The translations under genes were made by a program, and so were the position numbers. The notes below the pieces were generated by a model that was not told the origin of the DNA, did no database searches, and saw only the letters and a program-made list of their open reading frames with translations. A stretch of 64,000 nucleotides of DNA from Maricaulis sp. (GTDB lineage Bacteria > Pseudomonadota > Alphaproteobacteria > Caulobacterales > Maricaulaceae), in contig NZ_JASBRI010000001.1 in the NCBI RefSeq assembly GCF_030149515.1, positions 62,001 through 126,000 on the forward strand, in the 5' to 3' direction. This document shows, piece after piece, positions 22,585-32,041 of this stretch (its first letter is position 1; each line of letters opens with the position of its first letter).

Positions 22585-23081
22585 GCCGCGCTCCCGATGC
22601 GGGCGGACCTGCGGTGATGGGCGTGACAAATGGCAACCGCCAGCGCATCGGCGGCGTCCGCCCTGGCCTTGGTGCCGGGCAGCAGGACGCCGACCATTGC
22701 GGCCACCTGGTCCTTTTCTGCCCCTCCGGTGCCGACGACGCTCTTCTTCACCAGGCGCGCCGCATACTCCGCGACCGGCAGTCCGGCCCGCGCCGGCGCA
22801 AGCAGGGCCGCGGCCCGGGCATGTCCAAGTTTGAGCGCCGACGACGCATTCGCCGCCATGAAGGCCTCCTCGATCGCCGCTTCGTCGGGAGCATGTTCCG
22901 CAACCAGATCGGTCACCGCCTGGAAAATGTAGTCCAGGCGCACAGCCATCGGCGCATCGGCGGGCGGAGCGACGACACCGTGTGCGACCGCTCCGAGCCG
23001 CGTGCCCTCCGCCCGGATCACGCCCCATCCCATCCGGCGAAGGCCCGGATCGATGCCAAGAATTCTGACCGCTGCCGACAT
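22581..23081 (-). CDS. ruvC: Crossover junction endodeoxyribonuclease RuvC
   Basis: VRILGIDPGLRRMGWGVI...EAAIEEAFMAANASSALKLGHARAAAL; ATGA overlap with ruvA. Confidence 0.96.
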   Translation of the reverse strand: MSAAVRILGIDPGLRRMGWGVIRAEGTRLGAVAHGVVAPPADAPMAVRLDYIFQAVTDLVAEHAPDEAAIEEAFMAANASSALKLGHARAAALLAPARAGLPVAEYAARLVKKSVVGTGGAEKDQVAAMVGVLLPGTKARADAADALAVAICHAHHRRSARIGSAA

Positions 23082-23277
23082 GACGCCCCCTGTTTGCTCC
23101 AGACTTATCATCAAGCCCCGACCCGGAACAAGTCGTGAACGCAATGCGCCCTTGCAATGCGAATGAGCCGCAGAAACACATGAGACTGAATGTCAGACGC
23201 AAGTATACTGAGAAGCAGTTTCAATAAACCTTCTAACACATTGAATACCGTCGCTATTATTATTCCTGGTATTGTTT

Positions 23278-23307
23278 GACCGGGCTCAACGCACGCGCGT
23301 AAATTAC
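23278..23307 (+). promoter_or_regulatory. Putative sigma70-type promoter for the repeat-protein locus
   Basis: TTGACC - 18 bp - TAAATT in an AT-richer intergenic stretch upstream of ATG 23411. Confidence 0.35.
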
Positions 23308-23410
23308 CGGGGTGCGGCAATGCAGACTGGCCCGAACGGGCTGTTTGCCGCGCCATGAGGGACGCGGGCGGTTTCCTGGGGAGGATACTCGCCATCCATG
23401 GGAGCAAGAC

Positions 23411-23920
23411 ATGGCGAAGAAGGGGAAGCTGAGCCGGCGCTCATTCCTGACGCGGGTGGCCGGAACGGCTGTCGCGACAGGCGCGGCGTCCGTGGTCACC
23501 GGGACCGCTCAGGCACAGAATTATACCGGCCACACCGATAGCGACACCGGCAACTATGCCGACCGCGCAGGCTATGGCCGTACGGGTGTAACCGACAGCG
23601 ATGGCGGCGCCAATGCCGACCGTGCGGGCTATGGCCGCGGCGGCGGCAGTAGCGGTGTCACCGACAGCGATACAGGCGCCTATGCAGACCCGGCCGGTAA
23701 TGGCCGCGGCGGACGCACCAGCGGTATCACCGACAGCGACACGGGCAGCTATGCAGACCCGGCCGGCAATGGCCGCGGCAGCTCAAGCTATACCGACAGT
23801 GACAGCGGCAGTTGCGCCGATCCGGGCGGACGCGGGCGCGGGCCCGTGCGCAGCGGAACGACCGACAGTGATACCGGCGGGTGTTCCGACCCGGCCGGCC
23901 GTGGCCGTCCCGGCTACTGA
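23411..23920 (+). CDS. Tat-signal repeat protein A: six TDSDxGxxADxxGxGR units, 169 aa
   Basis: MAKKGKLSRRSFLTRVAGTAVATGAASVVTGTAQAQ (SRRSFL Tat motif, AQA cleavage-like) followed only by repeats; SD gggag upstream. Confidence 0.85.
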   Translation: MAKKGKLSRRSFLTRVAGTAVATGAASVVTGTAQAQNYTGHTDSDTGNYADRAGYGRTGVTDSDGGANADRAGYGRGGGSSGVTDSDTGAYADPAGNGRGGRTSGITDSDTGSYADPAGNGRGSSSYTDSDSGSCADPGGRGRGPVRSGTTDSDTGGCSDPAGRGRPGY

Positions 23921-24551
23921 TCCGGCGGCAAAGGACTGAACCATGGCAAAGCGCGGAAAGCTCTCCCGCCGCTCCTTCCTGACCCGGGTCGCCGGCGCGG
24001 CCCTGACCACCGGGGCCGCGGGCACCGTGACCGGATGCGCCTCGACGGGCTATACCGACAGCGATCCCTATGATCCGGTCGGCGGCGGACGGGGCGGTTA
24101 CAATACCGGTATCACCGACAGCGATTCAGGCCGCTATGCCGACCCGCCCGGCAATGGGCGCGGCGGCGGCATCACCGACCGCGATACCGGACAGTATGCC
24201 GACCCGGTGGGACGGGGCCGCGGCGGCGGCGTTACCGACAGCGATACCGGCACCTATGCCGATCCGCCAGGGCGCGGGCGCGGCAGTTCGGGCATCACCG
24301 ACAACGATACGGGCAGCTATGCAGACCCCGTCGGCCGCGGGCGCGGCGGCGGCTATCGCTCCGGCATCACCGACAATGACAGCGGCCGCTACGCCGATCC
24401 GGTCGGCAATGGACGCGGCGGCAATCGCGGCGGCGGCATCACCGACAGCGATCCCTACGATCCCGTCGGCGGTGGCCGTGGCGGGCGCCGGGGCAACTGT
24501 ACCGACAGCGATACCGGCAGCTATGCCGACCCCGCCGGCAATGGCCGTCAT
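23537..24551 (+). repeat. Array of degenerate coding repeats (14 units over two genes, about 18-24 codons each)
   Basis: Recurring DNA such as accgacagcgataccggcagctatgccgacccggccggcaatggccgcggc. Confidence 0.9.
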
Positions 24552-24557
24552 TGCTAG
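23943..24557 (+). CDS. Tat-signal repeat protein B: eight TDxDxGxYADPxGxGRG units, 204 aa, lipobox-like signal
   Basis: MAKRGKLSRRSFLTRVAGAALTTGAAGTVTGCAS (SRRSFL, VTGC lipobox-like), then eight repeat units ending NGRHC. Confidence 0.85.
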   Translation: MAKRGKLSRRSFLTRVAGAALTTGAAGTVTGCASTGYTDSDPYDPVGGGRGGYNTGITDSDSGRYADPPGNGRGGGITDRDTGQYADPVGRGRGGGVTDSDTGTYADPPGRGRGSSGITDNDTGSYADPVGRGRGGGYRSGITDNDSGRYADPVGNGRGGNRGGGITDSDPYDPVGGGRGGRRGNCTDSDTGSYADPAGNGRHC

Positions 24558-24690
24558 ACGCCGATGACATGCGGCCGGGCCTTGTGACACCGGTCGCAGG
24601 TCCGGCCCTTTCCCGTCAACACCGGGACAATTTTTCCGCGCCGCCGCCGCATGCGGGCGCCTGCGGACACCAAATCTGGGACCTGCCCGA

Positions 24691-25878
24691 ATGACCGATC
24701 CGCTCTGGCTGACCGATCCGATCCGCTGTCTTCTCGATCCGGTCGATGCCGGCACATTCTTTCGCGACTATCACGAACAGACCGCGCTGGTGGCGCACCG
24801 CGACGATCCGGAGCGCTACGGCGACCTCCTGTCGATCCAGCGCATTGACGAGATCGTGACCAGCCTGGACCTGCGCGCCGGCCAGCTGGACATGGCGCGA
24901 TCCGATCCGCCAGTCCGGCAGGAGGATTTCATTTTCGAGACCGGTCACATCGACCGGGGCGGCGTGGCGGAACAATACCGGCAGGGCGCCACCATCATCC
25001 TGCCCCAGCTGCACATGTCGGATCCCGTACTCGGCGAGTTCTGCCGCGCCATGGAGGCGCTGTTCTCCTGCCAGGTGCAGACGAATATCTACCTCACACC
25101 GCCGCACAATCAGGGCTTTCGCACCCATTACGACGACCACGACGTGTTCGTCATGCAGGTGTCCGGCGAAAAGTACTGGCGCCTTTACGACACGCCGGTG
25201 GAAAATCCCTATCGCGGGGAAGGCTTCAAGCCGGAAGACCACAAAGTCGGCGACCCGGTGGAGGAATTCGTGCTCAAGGCCGGGGAATGCGCCTATGTTC
25301 CCCGCGGGCTGATGCACGATGCCTCGACACGCGGCGAGGAACCCTCGCTCCACATCACGCTTGGCCTGATCGTGAAGACCTGGGCCGACCTGATGCTCGA
25401 GGCCGTGTCGGAGGTGGCGCTGCGTCATTCAGCCTTCCGGCGCTCGCTGCCACCGGGCTTTGCCAGTCCCGATTTCGACCGCAGCGGCGCCCGGGCCTAT
25501 TTCAAATCCCTGATCGAAGCGCTCGCACGGGATGCGGATCTCGATTCGTCGATGGACCTGTTCGCCGACACTTTCATCCGCTCGCGCATGCCCGATACGC
25601 GTGGCACGATCACGGGCTATGCGGACCCGGCCGCACAGGGCGCACGATTCACCCTCCGCCGCTTCGTACCCTGGCGCCTGGCAGGCGACGGAGACGATAT
25701 CGTGCTGGTGACGGCGGGCGGTGAGGTCCGCTTTCCTGCAGCCGCCGAGCCGGGTCTGCACGTCCTGCTCGACGGCGAAACCATCTCCCTGGAGACTTTC
25801 AAGGAGATGGACGAAGGCGCGGCGCGTGACACGCTGGGCCGGCTGCACGCCTTCGGGCTGATCGTTCCGGCCAGCTGA
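24691..25878 (+). CDS. JmjC/cupin-type Fe(II)/2-oxoglutarate oxygenase (ROX/YcfD/NO66-like)
   Basis: TPPHNQGFRTHYDDHDVFVMQVSGEKYWRLYD (HxD) ... GECAYVPRGLMHDAS (distal His); iron-ligand geometry of the JmjC ribosomal-oxygenase family. Confidence 0.88.
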   Translation: MTDPLWLTDPIRCLLDPVDAGTFFRDYHEQTALVAHRDDPERYGDLLSIQRIDEIVTSLDLRAGQLDMARSDPPVRQEDFIFETGHIDRGGVAEQYRQGATIILPQLHMSDPVLGEFCRAMEALFSCQVQTNIYLTPPHNQGFRTHYDDHDVFVMQVSGEKYWRLYDTPVENPYRGEGFKPEDHKVGDPVEEFVLKAGECAYVPRGLMHDASTRGEEPSLHITLGLIVKTWADLMLEAVSEVALRHSAFRRSLPPGFASPDFDRSGARAYFKSLIEALARDADLDSSMDLFADTFIRSRMPDTRGTITGYADPAAQGARFTLRRFVPWRLAGDGDDIVLVTAGGEVRFPAAAEPGLHVLLDGETISLETFKEMDEGAARDTLGRLHAFGLIVPAS

Positions 25879-26025
25879 GCGCCGGCATGGTTACCGCCTG
25901 GTTATAATTCAGTACCCGGCGGACCCTTGCGGTTTGTATAGACAAAAGACTACATGCGCCTCGCGTCGGCGGTCCGGACGTTCCGGGCCGCGATTTCTTT
26001 TGCACGAACAGATTTGCGAAACGGT

Positions 26026-27195
26026 ATGCGCGTGAGAACGATCACCATTGCACTGGGATTCGTCGCCATCTTCGGCGCCCTCTGGGTCATGTGGCCGGCG
26101 CCGGTCAGCCCCGCCTACTGGGACGAGCCGGAGCCGCCGGCCATGACGGGCCCGCTGGCACCGGACGCGGCCCTGCGCGAAGCGGCCCTCTATCCGGCCG
26201 GGCCGGCCGGCACCGCCGAGGGAATTGCCACCGGCGAGGACGGAACGGTCTATTTCGGCACGCCGGACGGGCGCATCCAGCGCCTGGCCGCCGGCGCACC
26301 GGACGGCGCGCCGATGCTGGAGGATGTCGCGCAGATCACCGACACGCGGATACTCGGGCTCGACTGGGTCCGGCCGGGGGTGCTGGGCATCGCCGCCGTC
26401 TCCGGACTGTACACTCTCGATCTGGATACCGGGCACCACCGTCTCGTCAGTACAGGCGTGCCGGCCCATTCCTACGGCTACATCAACGATCTCGCAGCGG
26501 CACCTGACGGAACGATCTATTTCACCGATTCCTCGACGCGCTGGGGTCATTCCGCGAACAATCCGGGCTATATCTACGATCTGCTGGAGAACAGGCCGAG
26601 CGGGGCCATCTATGCCTGGGACCCCGAACTGCATCAGTCCCGCCTCGTTCGGGACCGGCTATACTATCCCAACGGAATGGAGTTGGCGTCAGACGGCCGG
26701 TCACTCTTCATTGCCGAGTCGTTCCGGTATCGCATTCTCAGGCTCTGGATCGATGGTCCCAATGCCGGCAATATCGACATCCTCGCCGACAACCTGCCCG
26801 GCCTGCCCGACGGCATCGACTCCGACGGCCAGGGCCGCCTGTTCGTCGCAATGTCCACACGCCGCATCCCGCTGATGCGGACGCTGCACCGCAATCCGCC
26901 GCTTGCGCGGCTGATCGCCAAACTTCCCGGCTGGATGCGACCGTCCGGCGGACCTGCTCAGGGTTTCGTGCTCGTCATGGACGAGGCAACCGGTGCCCCG
27001 CTCGACACCCTGCACGACCCTGACGGTCGGCTATGCCTGCTCTCCAACGTGGATATTACGGCGGGCGGGTCGATCTGGCTCGGCTCAACCGATTGCGGCG
27101 TTATCGGTCGCCTCGCCCTGCCCGACCTGCCGGCCCCGTCCGGACAGCAGCCGGATACGGGACCGTCCGCCCCGCTCCTGTCGGAACATCGCTAA
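26026..27195 (+). CDS. Strictosidine synthase-like / SMP-30 family beta-propeller protein, membrane-anchored
   Basis: N-terminal TM MRVRTITIALGFVAIFGALWVMW; AEGIATGEDGTVYFGTPDGRIQRL...YINDLAAAPDGTIYFTDSSTRW...LLENRPSGAIYAWDP...YYPNGMELASDGRSLFIAESFRYRILRLWIDG. Confidence 0.85.
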   Translation: MRVRTITIALGFVAIFGALWVMWPAPVSPAYWDEPEPPAMTGPLAPDAALREAALYPAGPAGTAEGIATGEDGTVYFGTPDGRIQRLAAGAPDGAPMLEDVAQITDTRILGLDWVRPGVLGIAAVSGLYTLDLDTGHHRLVSTGVPAHSYGYINDLAAAPDGTIYFTDSSTRWGHSANNPGYIYDLLENRPSGAIYAWDPELHQSRLVRDRLYYPNGMELASDGRSLFIAESFRYRILRLWIDGPNAGNIDILADNLPGLPDGIDSDGQGRLFVAMSTRRIPLMRTLHRNPPLARLIAKLPGWMRPSGGPAQGFVLVMDEATGAPLDTLHDPDGRLCLLSNVDITAGGSIWLGSTDCGVIGRLALPDLPAPSGQQPDTGPSAPLLSEHR

Positions 27196-27208
27196 AGCGA
27201 CAAACGCC

Positions 27209-29191
27209 CTAGGACTTCAGCAGGCCTCGCGCGGCATCGGCGACTGCCTTCGCGGTGATGCCGAAATGGTCATAGAGCGCCTCGGCCGGAGCGCTGGCGC
27301 CGAAGCCTGTCATGCCGACAAAGGCACCCTCGCGGCCAATGATCCCGTCCCAGCCAAAACGCAGGGCCGCTTCCACCGCCACGCACGGAATGCCGGCCGG
27401 CACGACCTGGGCGCGATAGGCCGCGTCCTGGGCCTGGAAGCGTTCCAGGCAGGGCGCCGAGACGACGCGCGCCTCGATCCCCTCCGCCTTCAGCGCGGCT
27501 GCAGCGTCCACCGCCAGAGCGGTTTCCGTACCCGTCCCGATCAGCACGACATCCGGTGTCCGGTCGGTATCGGCCAGAATGTAGGCGCCTCGCTCGGAGC
27601 GGTTGTCGCGGCCGTTATCGTCGCGCAAATGCGGCACCTTCTGGCGCGACAGGGCCAGGATGGTGGGTCCCTCCAGGCGTTTCAGCGCCATTTCCCATGC
27701 CTCCGCCGTCTCCAGCGCGTCCGCCGGGCGGATCACCTCGACGTTCGGCATCGCGCGCAGCGAGGCCAGGGTCTCGACCGGCTGATGCGTGGGACCGTCC
27801 TCGCCCAGGCCGATGGAGTCGTGTGTCATCACATAGACGACTGGCTGGCCCATCAGGGCCGAAAGGCGGATCGAGGGGCGGCAATAGTCGGCGAAGACCA
27901 GGAAGGTCGCAACATGCGGCCGGAACCCGCCATGCAGCGACATACCGTTGGCGCAGGCCGCCATGCCATGCTCGCGCACACCGAAATGGATATACTGGCC
28001 GGCATAATCGCCCGCCTTCACTACACCGACATCCGGCGTTTTGGTCAGATTGGAGCCGGCCAGGTCCGCGGAGCCGCCAGCCAGGGCCGGCCACTCGCCA
28101 ATGATGGCCTCAAGCGCCTTGCCCGAGGCGGCACGGGTTGCCAGGGCGGGCTTGTCCTCGGCCACTTTCTGACGCCAGGCTTCCAGCGCCGTCAGCTCGC
28201 CCTGCCCCGGCTCGCCCGACAGCTGTGCCACGAAAGCATCGGCCTTGTCAGAGGCGGCCAGGCGTTCGGTCCAGGCCACGTGTTCGTCCGGCGCGCCGGC
28301 CGTGCGCCAGGCTTCCACGACCGGGTCGGGAATCTCGAACGGTCCGTGTTCCCAGCTCAGCGCCTTGCGGGCTCCGGCGATTTCCTCATCGCCCAGCGGC
28401 GCGCCATGGCTGGAAGCCTTGCCGGCCTTGGTCGGAGCGCCGTAGCCGATGGTGGTCTTGCAGGCGATCAGCACCGGCTGGTCCGAGGTTTTCGCAGCCT
28501 CGATCGCGGCATCGATGGCTGCCAGGTCGTGACCGTCGATGCGGGACACCGCCCAGCCGGCCGCCTCGAAGCGTTTCAGAACATCGGTCGATTCCGACAG
28601 TTCGGTCGGGCCGTCGATGGAAATCTCGTTGTCGTCCCAGAGCACGCACAGCCGGTTGAGCCCCAGATGGCCCGCCAGGGATATCGCCTCATGGCTGACA
28701 CCTTCCTGCAGGTCGCCGTCCGACGCGATTACCCAGGTACGATGATCGACCAGTTCGTCGCCGAAGCGCGCGTTCAGCATGCGCTCGGCAAGTGCCATGC
28801 CGACCGCCATGGAGATGCCCTGCCCCAGCGGTCCGGTGGTCGCTTCGACCCCCGGGGTGTGCCCGTATTCGGGATGGCCGGCCGTGATCGAGCCAAGCTG
28901 GCGGAACCGCTTGATCTGATCCAGCGTCATGTCTTCGAAACCGGTCAGATGGAGCAGCGAATAGAGCAGCATCGAACCGTGGCCGGCCGACAGCACGAAA
29001 CGATCGCGATCGGCCCAGGCGGGAGCGGCCGGATCGAATTTCAGGTGGCGGGACCAGAGAACCGTGGCAACGTCGGCCATGCCCATGGGCATGCCGGGGT
29101 GGCCGGAATTGGCGGCCTGCACGGCATCCATGGACAGGGCACGGATGGCATTCGCCATATCCGTCAGCGGCGTTCCGTTCGAAGCTTTCAT
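27209..29191 (-). CDS. tkt: Transketolase
   Basis: [35 protein letters not shown]...[18 protein letters not shown]...[14 protein letters not shown]. Confidence 0.97.
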   Translation of the reverse strand: MKASNGTPLTDMANAIRALSMDAVQAANSGHPGMPMGMADVATVLWSRHLKFDPAAPAWADRDRFVLSAGHGSMLLYSLLHLTGFEDMTLDQIKRFRQLGSITAGHPEYGHTPGVEATTGPLGQGISMAVGMALAERMLNARFGDELVDHRTWVIASDGDLQEGVSHEAISLAGHLGLNRLCVLWDDNEISIDGPTELSESTDVLKRFEAAGWAVSRIDGHDLAAIDAAIEAAKTSDQPVLIACKTTIGYGAPTKAGKASSHGAPLGDEEIAGARKALSWEHGPFEIPDPVVEAWRTAGAPDEHVAWTERLAASDKADAFVAQLSGEPGQGELTALEAWRQKVAEDKPALATRAASGKALEAIIGEWPALAGGSADLAGSNLTKTPDVGVVKAGDYAGQYIHFGVREHGMAACANGMSLHGGFRPHVATFLVFADYCRPSIRLSALMGQPVVYVMTHDSIGLGEDGPTHQPVETLASLRAMPNVEVIRPADALETAEAWEMALKRLEGPTILALSRQKVPHLRDDNGRDNRSERGAYILADTDRTPDVVLIGTGTETALAVDAAAALKAEGIEARVVSAPCLERFQAQDAAYRAQVVPAGIPCVAVEAALRFGWDGIIGREGAFVGMTGFGASAPAEALYDHFGITAKAVADAARGLLKS

Positions 29192-29242
29192 CCGGCGATC
29201 TCCTGCGCTCTGCCGATTGGCGGCCCCGGCGCTCGTCGGAGA

Positions 29243-30796
29243 TCAGTCTCCGATCAGACCGGTACGGGCCAGCAAGGCTTTCGTCGACGCGTCATACTCG
29301 GATATGTCGCCGTCCAAAATCCCCTTGGTCAGAACTTTTCCCAGCTCAACGCCCCATTGGTCGAACGGATTGATGTCGTACATCACGCTCTCGACGAAAA
29401 CCTTGTGCTCTTGCAACGCGATAAGCGCACCAAGTGTGCGCGGCGTCAAATCGTCGAGCAGGATGGTCGCCGAAGGCCGCCCGCCGGGCATCGACTTGTG
29501 CGAAGCCAGCGCCGGCTCTACCGCCGGATCGATCCGGCGGCCGTCCAGCAGGGCGGCCCCCTGTGCGGCCATGTTCGCCGCCAGCGCCCGTTCGCGCGGA
29601 TTGTCGCTGGCGAAATGCCGGGCGATGCCGATGAAGTCGACAGGCACGACATCCTTGCCCTGATGCAGCCATTGGAAGAAGGAGTGCTGGATTTCCGTTC
29701 CGGACCCGCCCCAGACGAGCGCACCGCCCGGCGTCGGCCCCGGATGCCCGGCAATGGTCACGGACTTTCCAAGCGATTCCATCTCCAGCTGCTGGAAATA
29801 GTCGGCCAGCTTGCCCAGCCGGGCCGAATAGGCGGCCACGCAGCGGCTTGGATAGCCCAGGGCCGCGCGGTTCCAGACATCGACGAGACCCTTGAGGACC
29901 GGGAGATTGTCTTCCAGCGGAGCAACGGCAAAGTGGGAATCCATGTCGCGCGCGCCCGCCCGGAAATCGGCGAACAGGTCCGGGCCCTGCCCGATCTCCA
30001 GTGCCAGACCAACCGCCGACCAGACTGAATAGCGCCCGCCCACCCAATCGGGGAAATCGAACACCCTGTCCGGGTCGATACCGAAGGCGCGCGCCTTGTC
30101 CGGCGCCGCCGAGGCCGCTGCAAAATGGGCACCCGCCCGTTCCGGGCCGATCTTGCCGGCCAGCCAGTCGCGTGCGGCCTCGCCGGACATCAGGGTTTCC
30201 TGCGTGGAAAAGGATTTCGATGCGACGATGAAGAGGACGGTTTCCGGGTCCGCGCCCGCCACCGCGTGCTGGAGATCGCTGGGATCCAGGCTGGCAACAA
30301 ATCGCATCTGCGGCCCCGAACCTGTGTGATCGGCCAGGGCATCGGCAATCAGGCGCGGCCCCAGATCGGATCCGCCAATACCGATATTCACCACGCGTTC
30401 GATCGGCTTGCCCGAGGGCGCGTAGGCCCCGCTGCGAACCTGCTCGGCAAAGGCGCGGGTCTGCGCCTGCGTCCGCTCGACGAGTTCGGCCTCCTGCGAA
30501 CCGGAGATCCGTGCGCCCTGCCGGTACGCCATGTGCAGCGCCGGGCGGCCTTCCGTGGGATTGACAATCCCGCCCGAAAGCAGCTTTTCGCGCTTCTCCT
30601 CGAGGCCGGCCTTTCGCGCGGCATCGATCAATGCATCCAGCGTCACCGTATCGAGGCGTTGCTTGGTCGCGTCGAATTCCACGCCGGCGGCGCGCCGGAT
30701 CATACGGTTCGCCCGGTCGCCGGCCGCGTCGGCAAGAGCGCGAAGGGTCTCGCCCTTCAGGCGATCGGCGTGTTGAAGCAGGTCGGGAGTGAGCAC
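29243..30796 (-). CDS. pgi: Glucose-6-phosphate isomerase
   Basis: NIGIGGSDLGPRLIADAL...FDFPDWVGGRYSVWSAVGL...QWLHQGKDVVPVDFIG...INPFDQWGVELGK. Confidence 0.97.
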   Translation of the reverse strand: MLTPDLLQHADRLKGETLRALADAAGDRANRMIRRAAGVEFDATKQRLDTVTLDALIDAARKAGLEEKREKLLSGGIVNPTEGRPALHMAYRQGARISGSQEAELVERTQAQTRAFAEQVRSGAYAPSGKPIERVVNIGIGGSDLGPRLIADALADHTGSGPQMRFVASLDPSDLQHAVAGADPETVLFIVASKSFSTQETLMSGEAARDWLAGKIGPERAGAHFAAASAAPDKARAFGIDPDRVFDFPDWVGGRYSVWSAVGLALEIGQGPDLFADFRAGARDMDSHFAVAPLEDNLPVLKGLVDVWNRAALGYPSRCVAAYSARLGKLADYFQQLEMESLGKSVTIAGHPGPTPGGALVWGGSGTEIQHSFFQWLHQGKDVVPVDFIGIARHFASDNPRERALAANMAAQGAALLDGRRIDPAVEPALASHKSMPGGRPSATILLDDLTPRTLGALIALQEHKVFVESVMYDINPFDQWGVELGKVLTKGILDGDISEYDASTKALLARTGLIGD

Positions 30797-30872
30797 TGGA
30801 TTGTCCTATTCATGCCGTGTTGCGACGAGGGTAATGGTAGCGCTCCCATAAGACAATATGGTCAGCATCCGA

Positions 30873-32006
30873 TCAGTGCTCCCGGGTCCCCAGCGCATCC
30901 AGTTCGAGCAGACAGCCAAGCACATGATAGAGCGTGCTGGCCGGCATGTCCGACGATACACCGCTCCCGTCTTCCGCCACCGCATCGATCCAGCCGCCGG
31001 GGACCGCCGGCTCCAGATGATGCCGGTAGAGCGCCGCACAGGCCGACTTCAGGGCCTTCTCGCCGCAAGCACTGCCACGAACCGCCTCGACCGCCGCGGC
31101 GCGAACCCACTCGGTCTGCATCCAGGTGCGCGACCCCGCGTCCAGAGCCTCGCCCGACGGTGTCATGCGGGCCATCAGCAAGCCCGTGCGTGTATTCACG
31201 CCGGAGGTCATGGCCTGCGCGAACAGGACAACACCGGCCGGGGCGGCCGGCGCTCCGGTCAACCGGCTGTATTCGGCCAGCAACCAGACCCACTCGCACA
31301 GATGACCCGGTTCGACGATATGGCCCTTTTCCCCGTGCGGAACCCAGTCGGCGCGGAAGAACTCGCGCAGGACCCCATGTCCGCTGTCGTAGAAATGCCT
31401 GTCGAACAGCGTCCGGATGGCGTCGAGCCGCGGGCGCAACCCTTCATCGCCGGCAACCTCGTAAAGGGCCAGCAGGGCCTCGAACAGGTGCATGTGGGGA
31501 TTCTGCCGCCGCGGCAGCAGGTCTGCGCCGATGGCTTCCACATAGCCGCCCCGGGGGTCGGCCATGTGATCGTCCAGAAAGGCCAGCGTGTCGTAGGCCA
31601 TGTCGCGATAGCGCGTCTCGCCGGTCGCCTTGTAGACCCAGGCGCAGGCCAGAATGACAAAGGCCTGGTCGTAAAGATCCCGGCGCGTATCGCGCACCGA
31701 ACCGTCGTCATTGAGTGTATGCACCCAGCCCGGTTCGCCGCCGACATTCCAGGCGAGTTTGTAAAGCCGGTCCAGGCCGCCGGTTGCCAGATCGAGGCGG
31801 TCGAGCCATCCCTCATGCGCACATCGCGCGAAAACATAGGCCTGGCGTGCCTGAACCCTCACCCGGCGGACATCGCCGCGAACACCCGCGCCCTGCAGGT
31901 CGAGGGTTTCGTAGAAGCCGCCGCCGCGCTCGTCCCAGCTGTGGTCCGACCAGAAGGGCAGAGCCTGATGACGTCCCCATTCCAGCAATCGGCGTATCTC
32001 GGCCAC
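30873..32006 (-). CDS. AGE-family epimerase/isomerase (N-acylglucosamine 2-epimerase-like)
   Basis: LPFWSDHSWDERGGGFYETLDLQG...RRVRVQARQAYVFARCAHEGW...PHMHLFEALLALYEV...LCEWVWLLAEYSRL. Confidence 0.88.
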   Translation of the reverse strand: MAEIRRLLEWGRHQALPFWSDHSWDERGGGFYETLDLQGAGVRGDVRRVRVQARQAYVFARCAHEGWLDRLDLATGGLDRLYKLAWNVGGEPGWVHTLNDDGSVRDTRRDLYDQAFVILACAWVYKATGETRYRDMAYDTLAFLDDHMADPRGGYVEAIGADLLPRRQNPHMHLFEALLALYEVAGDEGLRPRLDAIRTLFDRHFYDSGHGVLREFFRADWVPHGEKGHIVEPGHLCEWVWLLAEYSRLTGAPAAPAGVVLFAQAMTSGVNTRTGLLMARMTPSGEALDAGSRTWMQTEWVRAAAVEAVRGSACGEKALKSACAALYRHHLEPAVPGGWIDAVAEDGSGVSSDMPASTLYHVLGCLLELDALGTREH

Positions 32007-32041
32007 GTCGTCCCCCCGTGATGACCGCCGCCGCGGCGGGC

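Noticed and set aside
21940-23202. 420-aa minus ORF read as one protein
   Set aside because: Only the C-terminal 214 aa are RuvA; the upstream part is an alternate frame of ruvC.
23537-24551. CRISPR array interpretation of the regular repeats
   Set aside because: Repeats are degenerate, in frame, coding and lack unique spacers.
23537-24551. RTX adhesin/toxin repeats, or graspetide cores
   Set aside because: No GGxGxD nonapeptides and no type I secretion genes; no ATP-grasp enzyme nearby.
24070-24755. Alternate-frame ORFs across the repeat genes (24070..24567 +, 24126..24755 -)
   Set aside because: Ala-rich low-complexity shadows produced by the coding repeat; no signal peptide, and only the Tat-protein frame has conserved synonymous divergence.
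26993-30028. 1011-aa + strand ORF
   Set aside because: Antisense to tkt and pgi, whose products have clear family motifs; a GC-rich shadow ORF.
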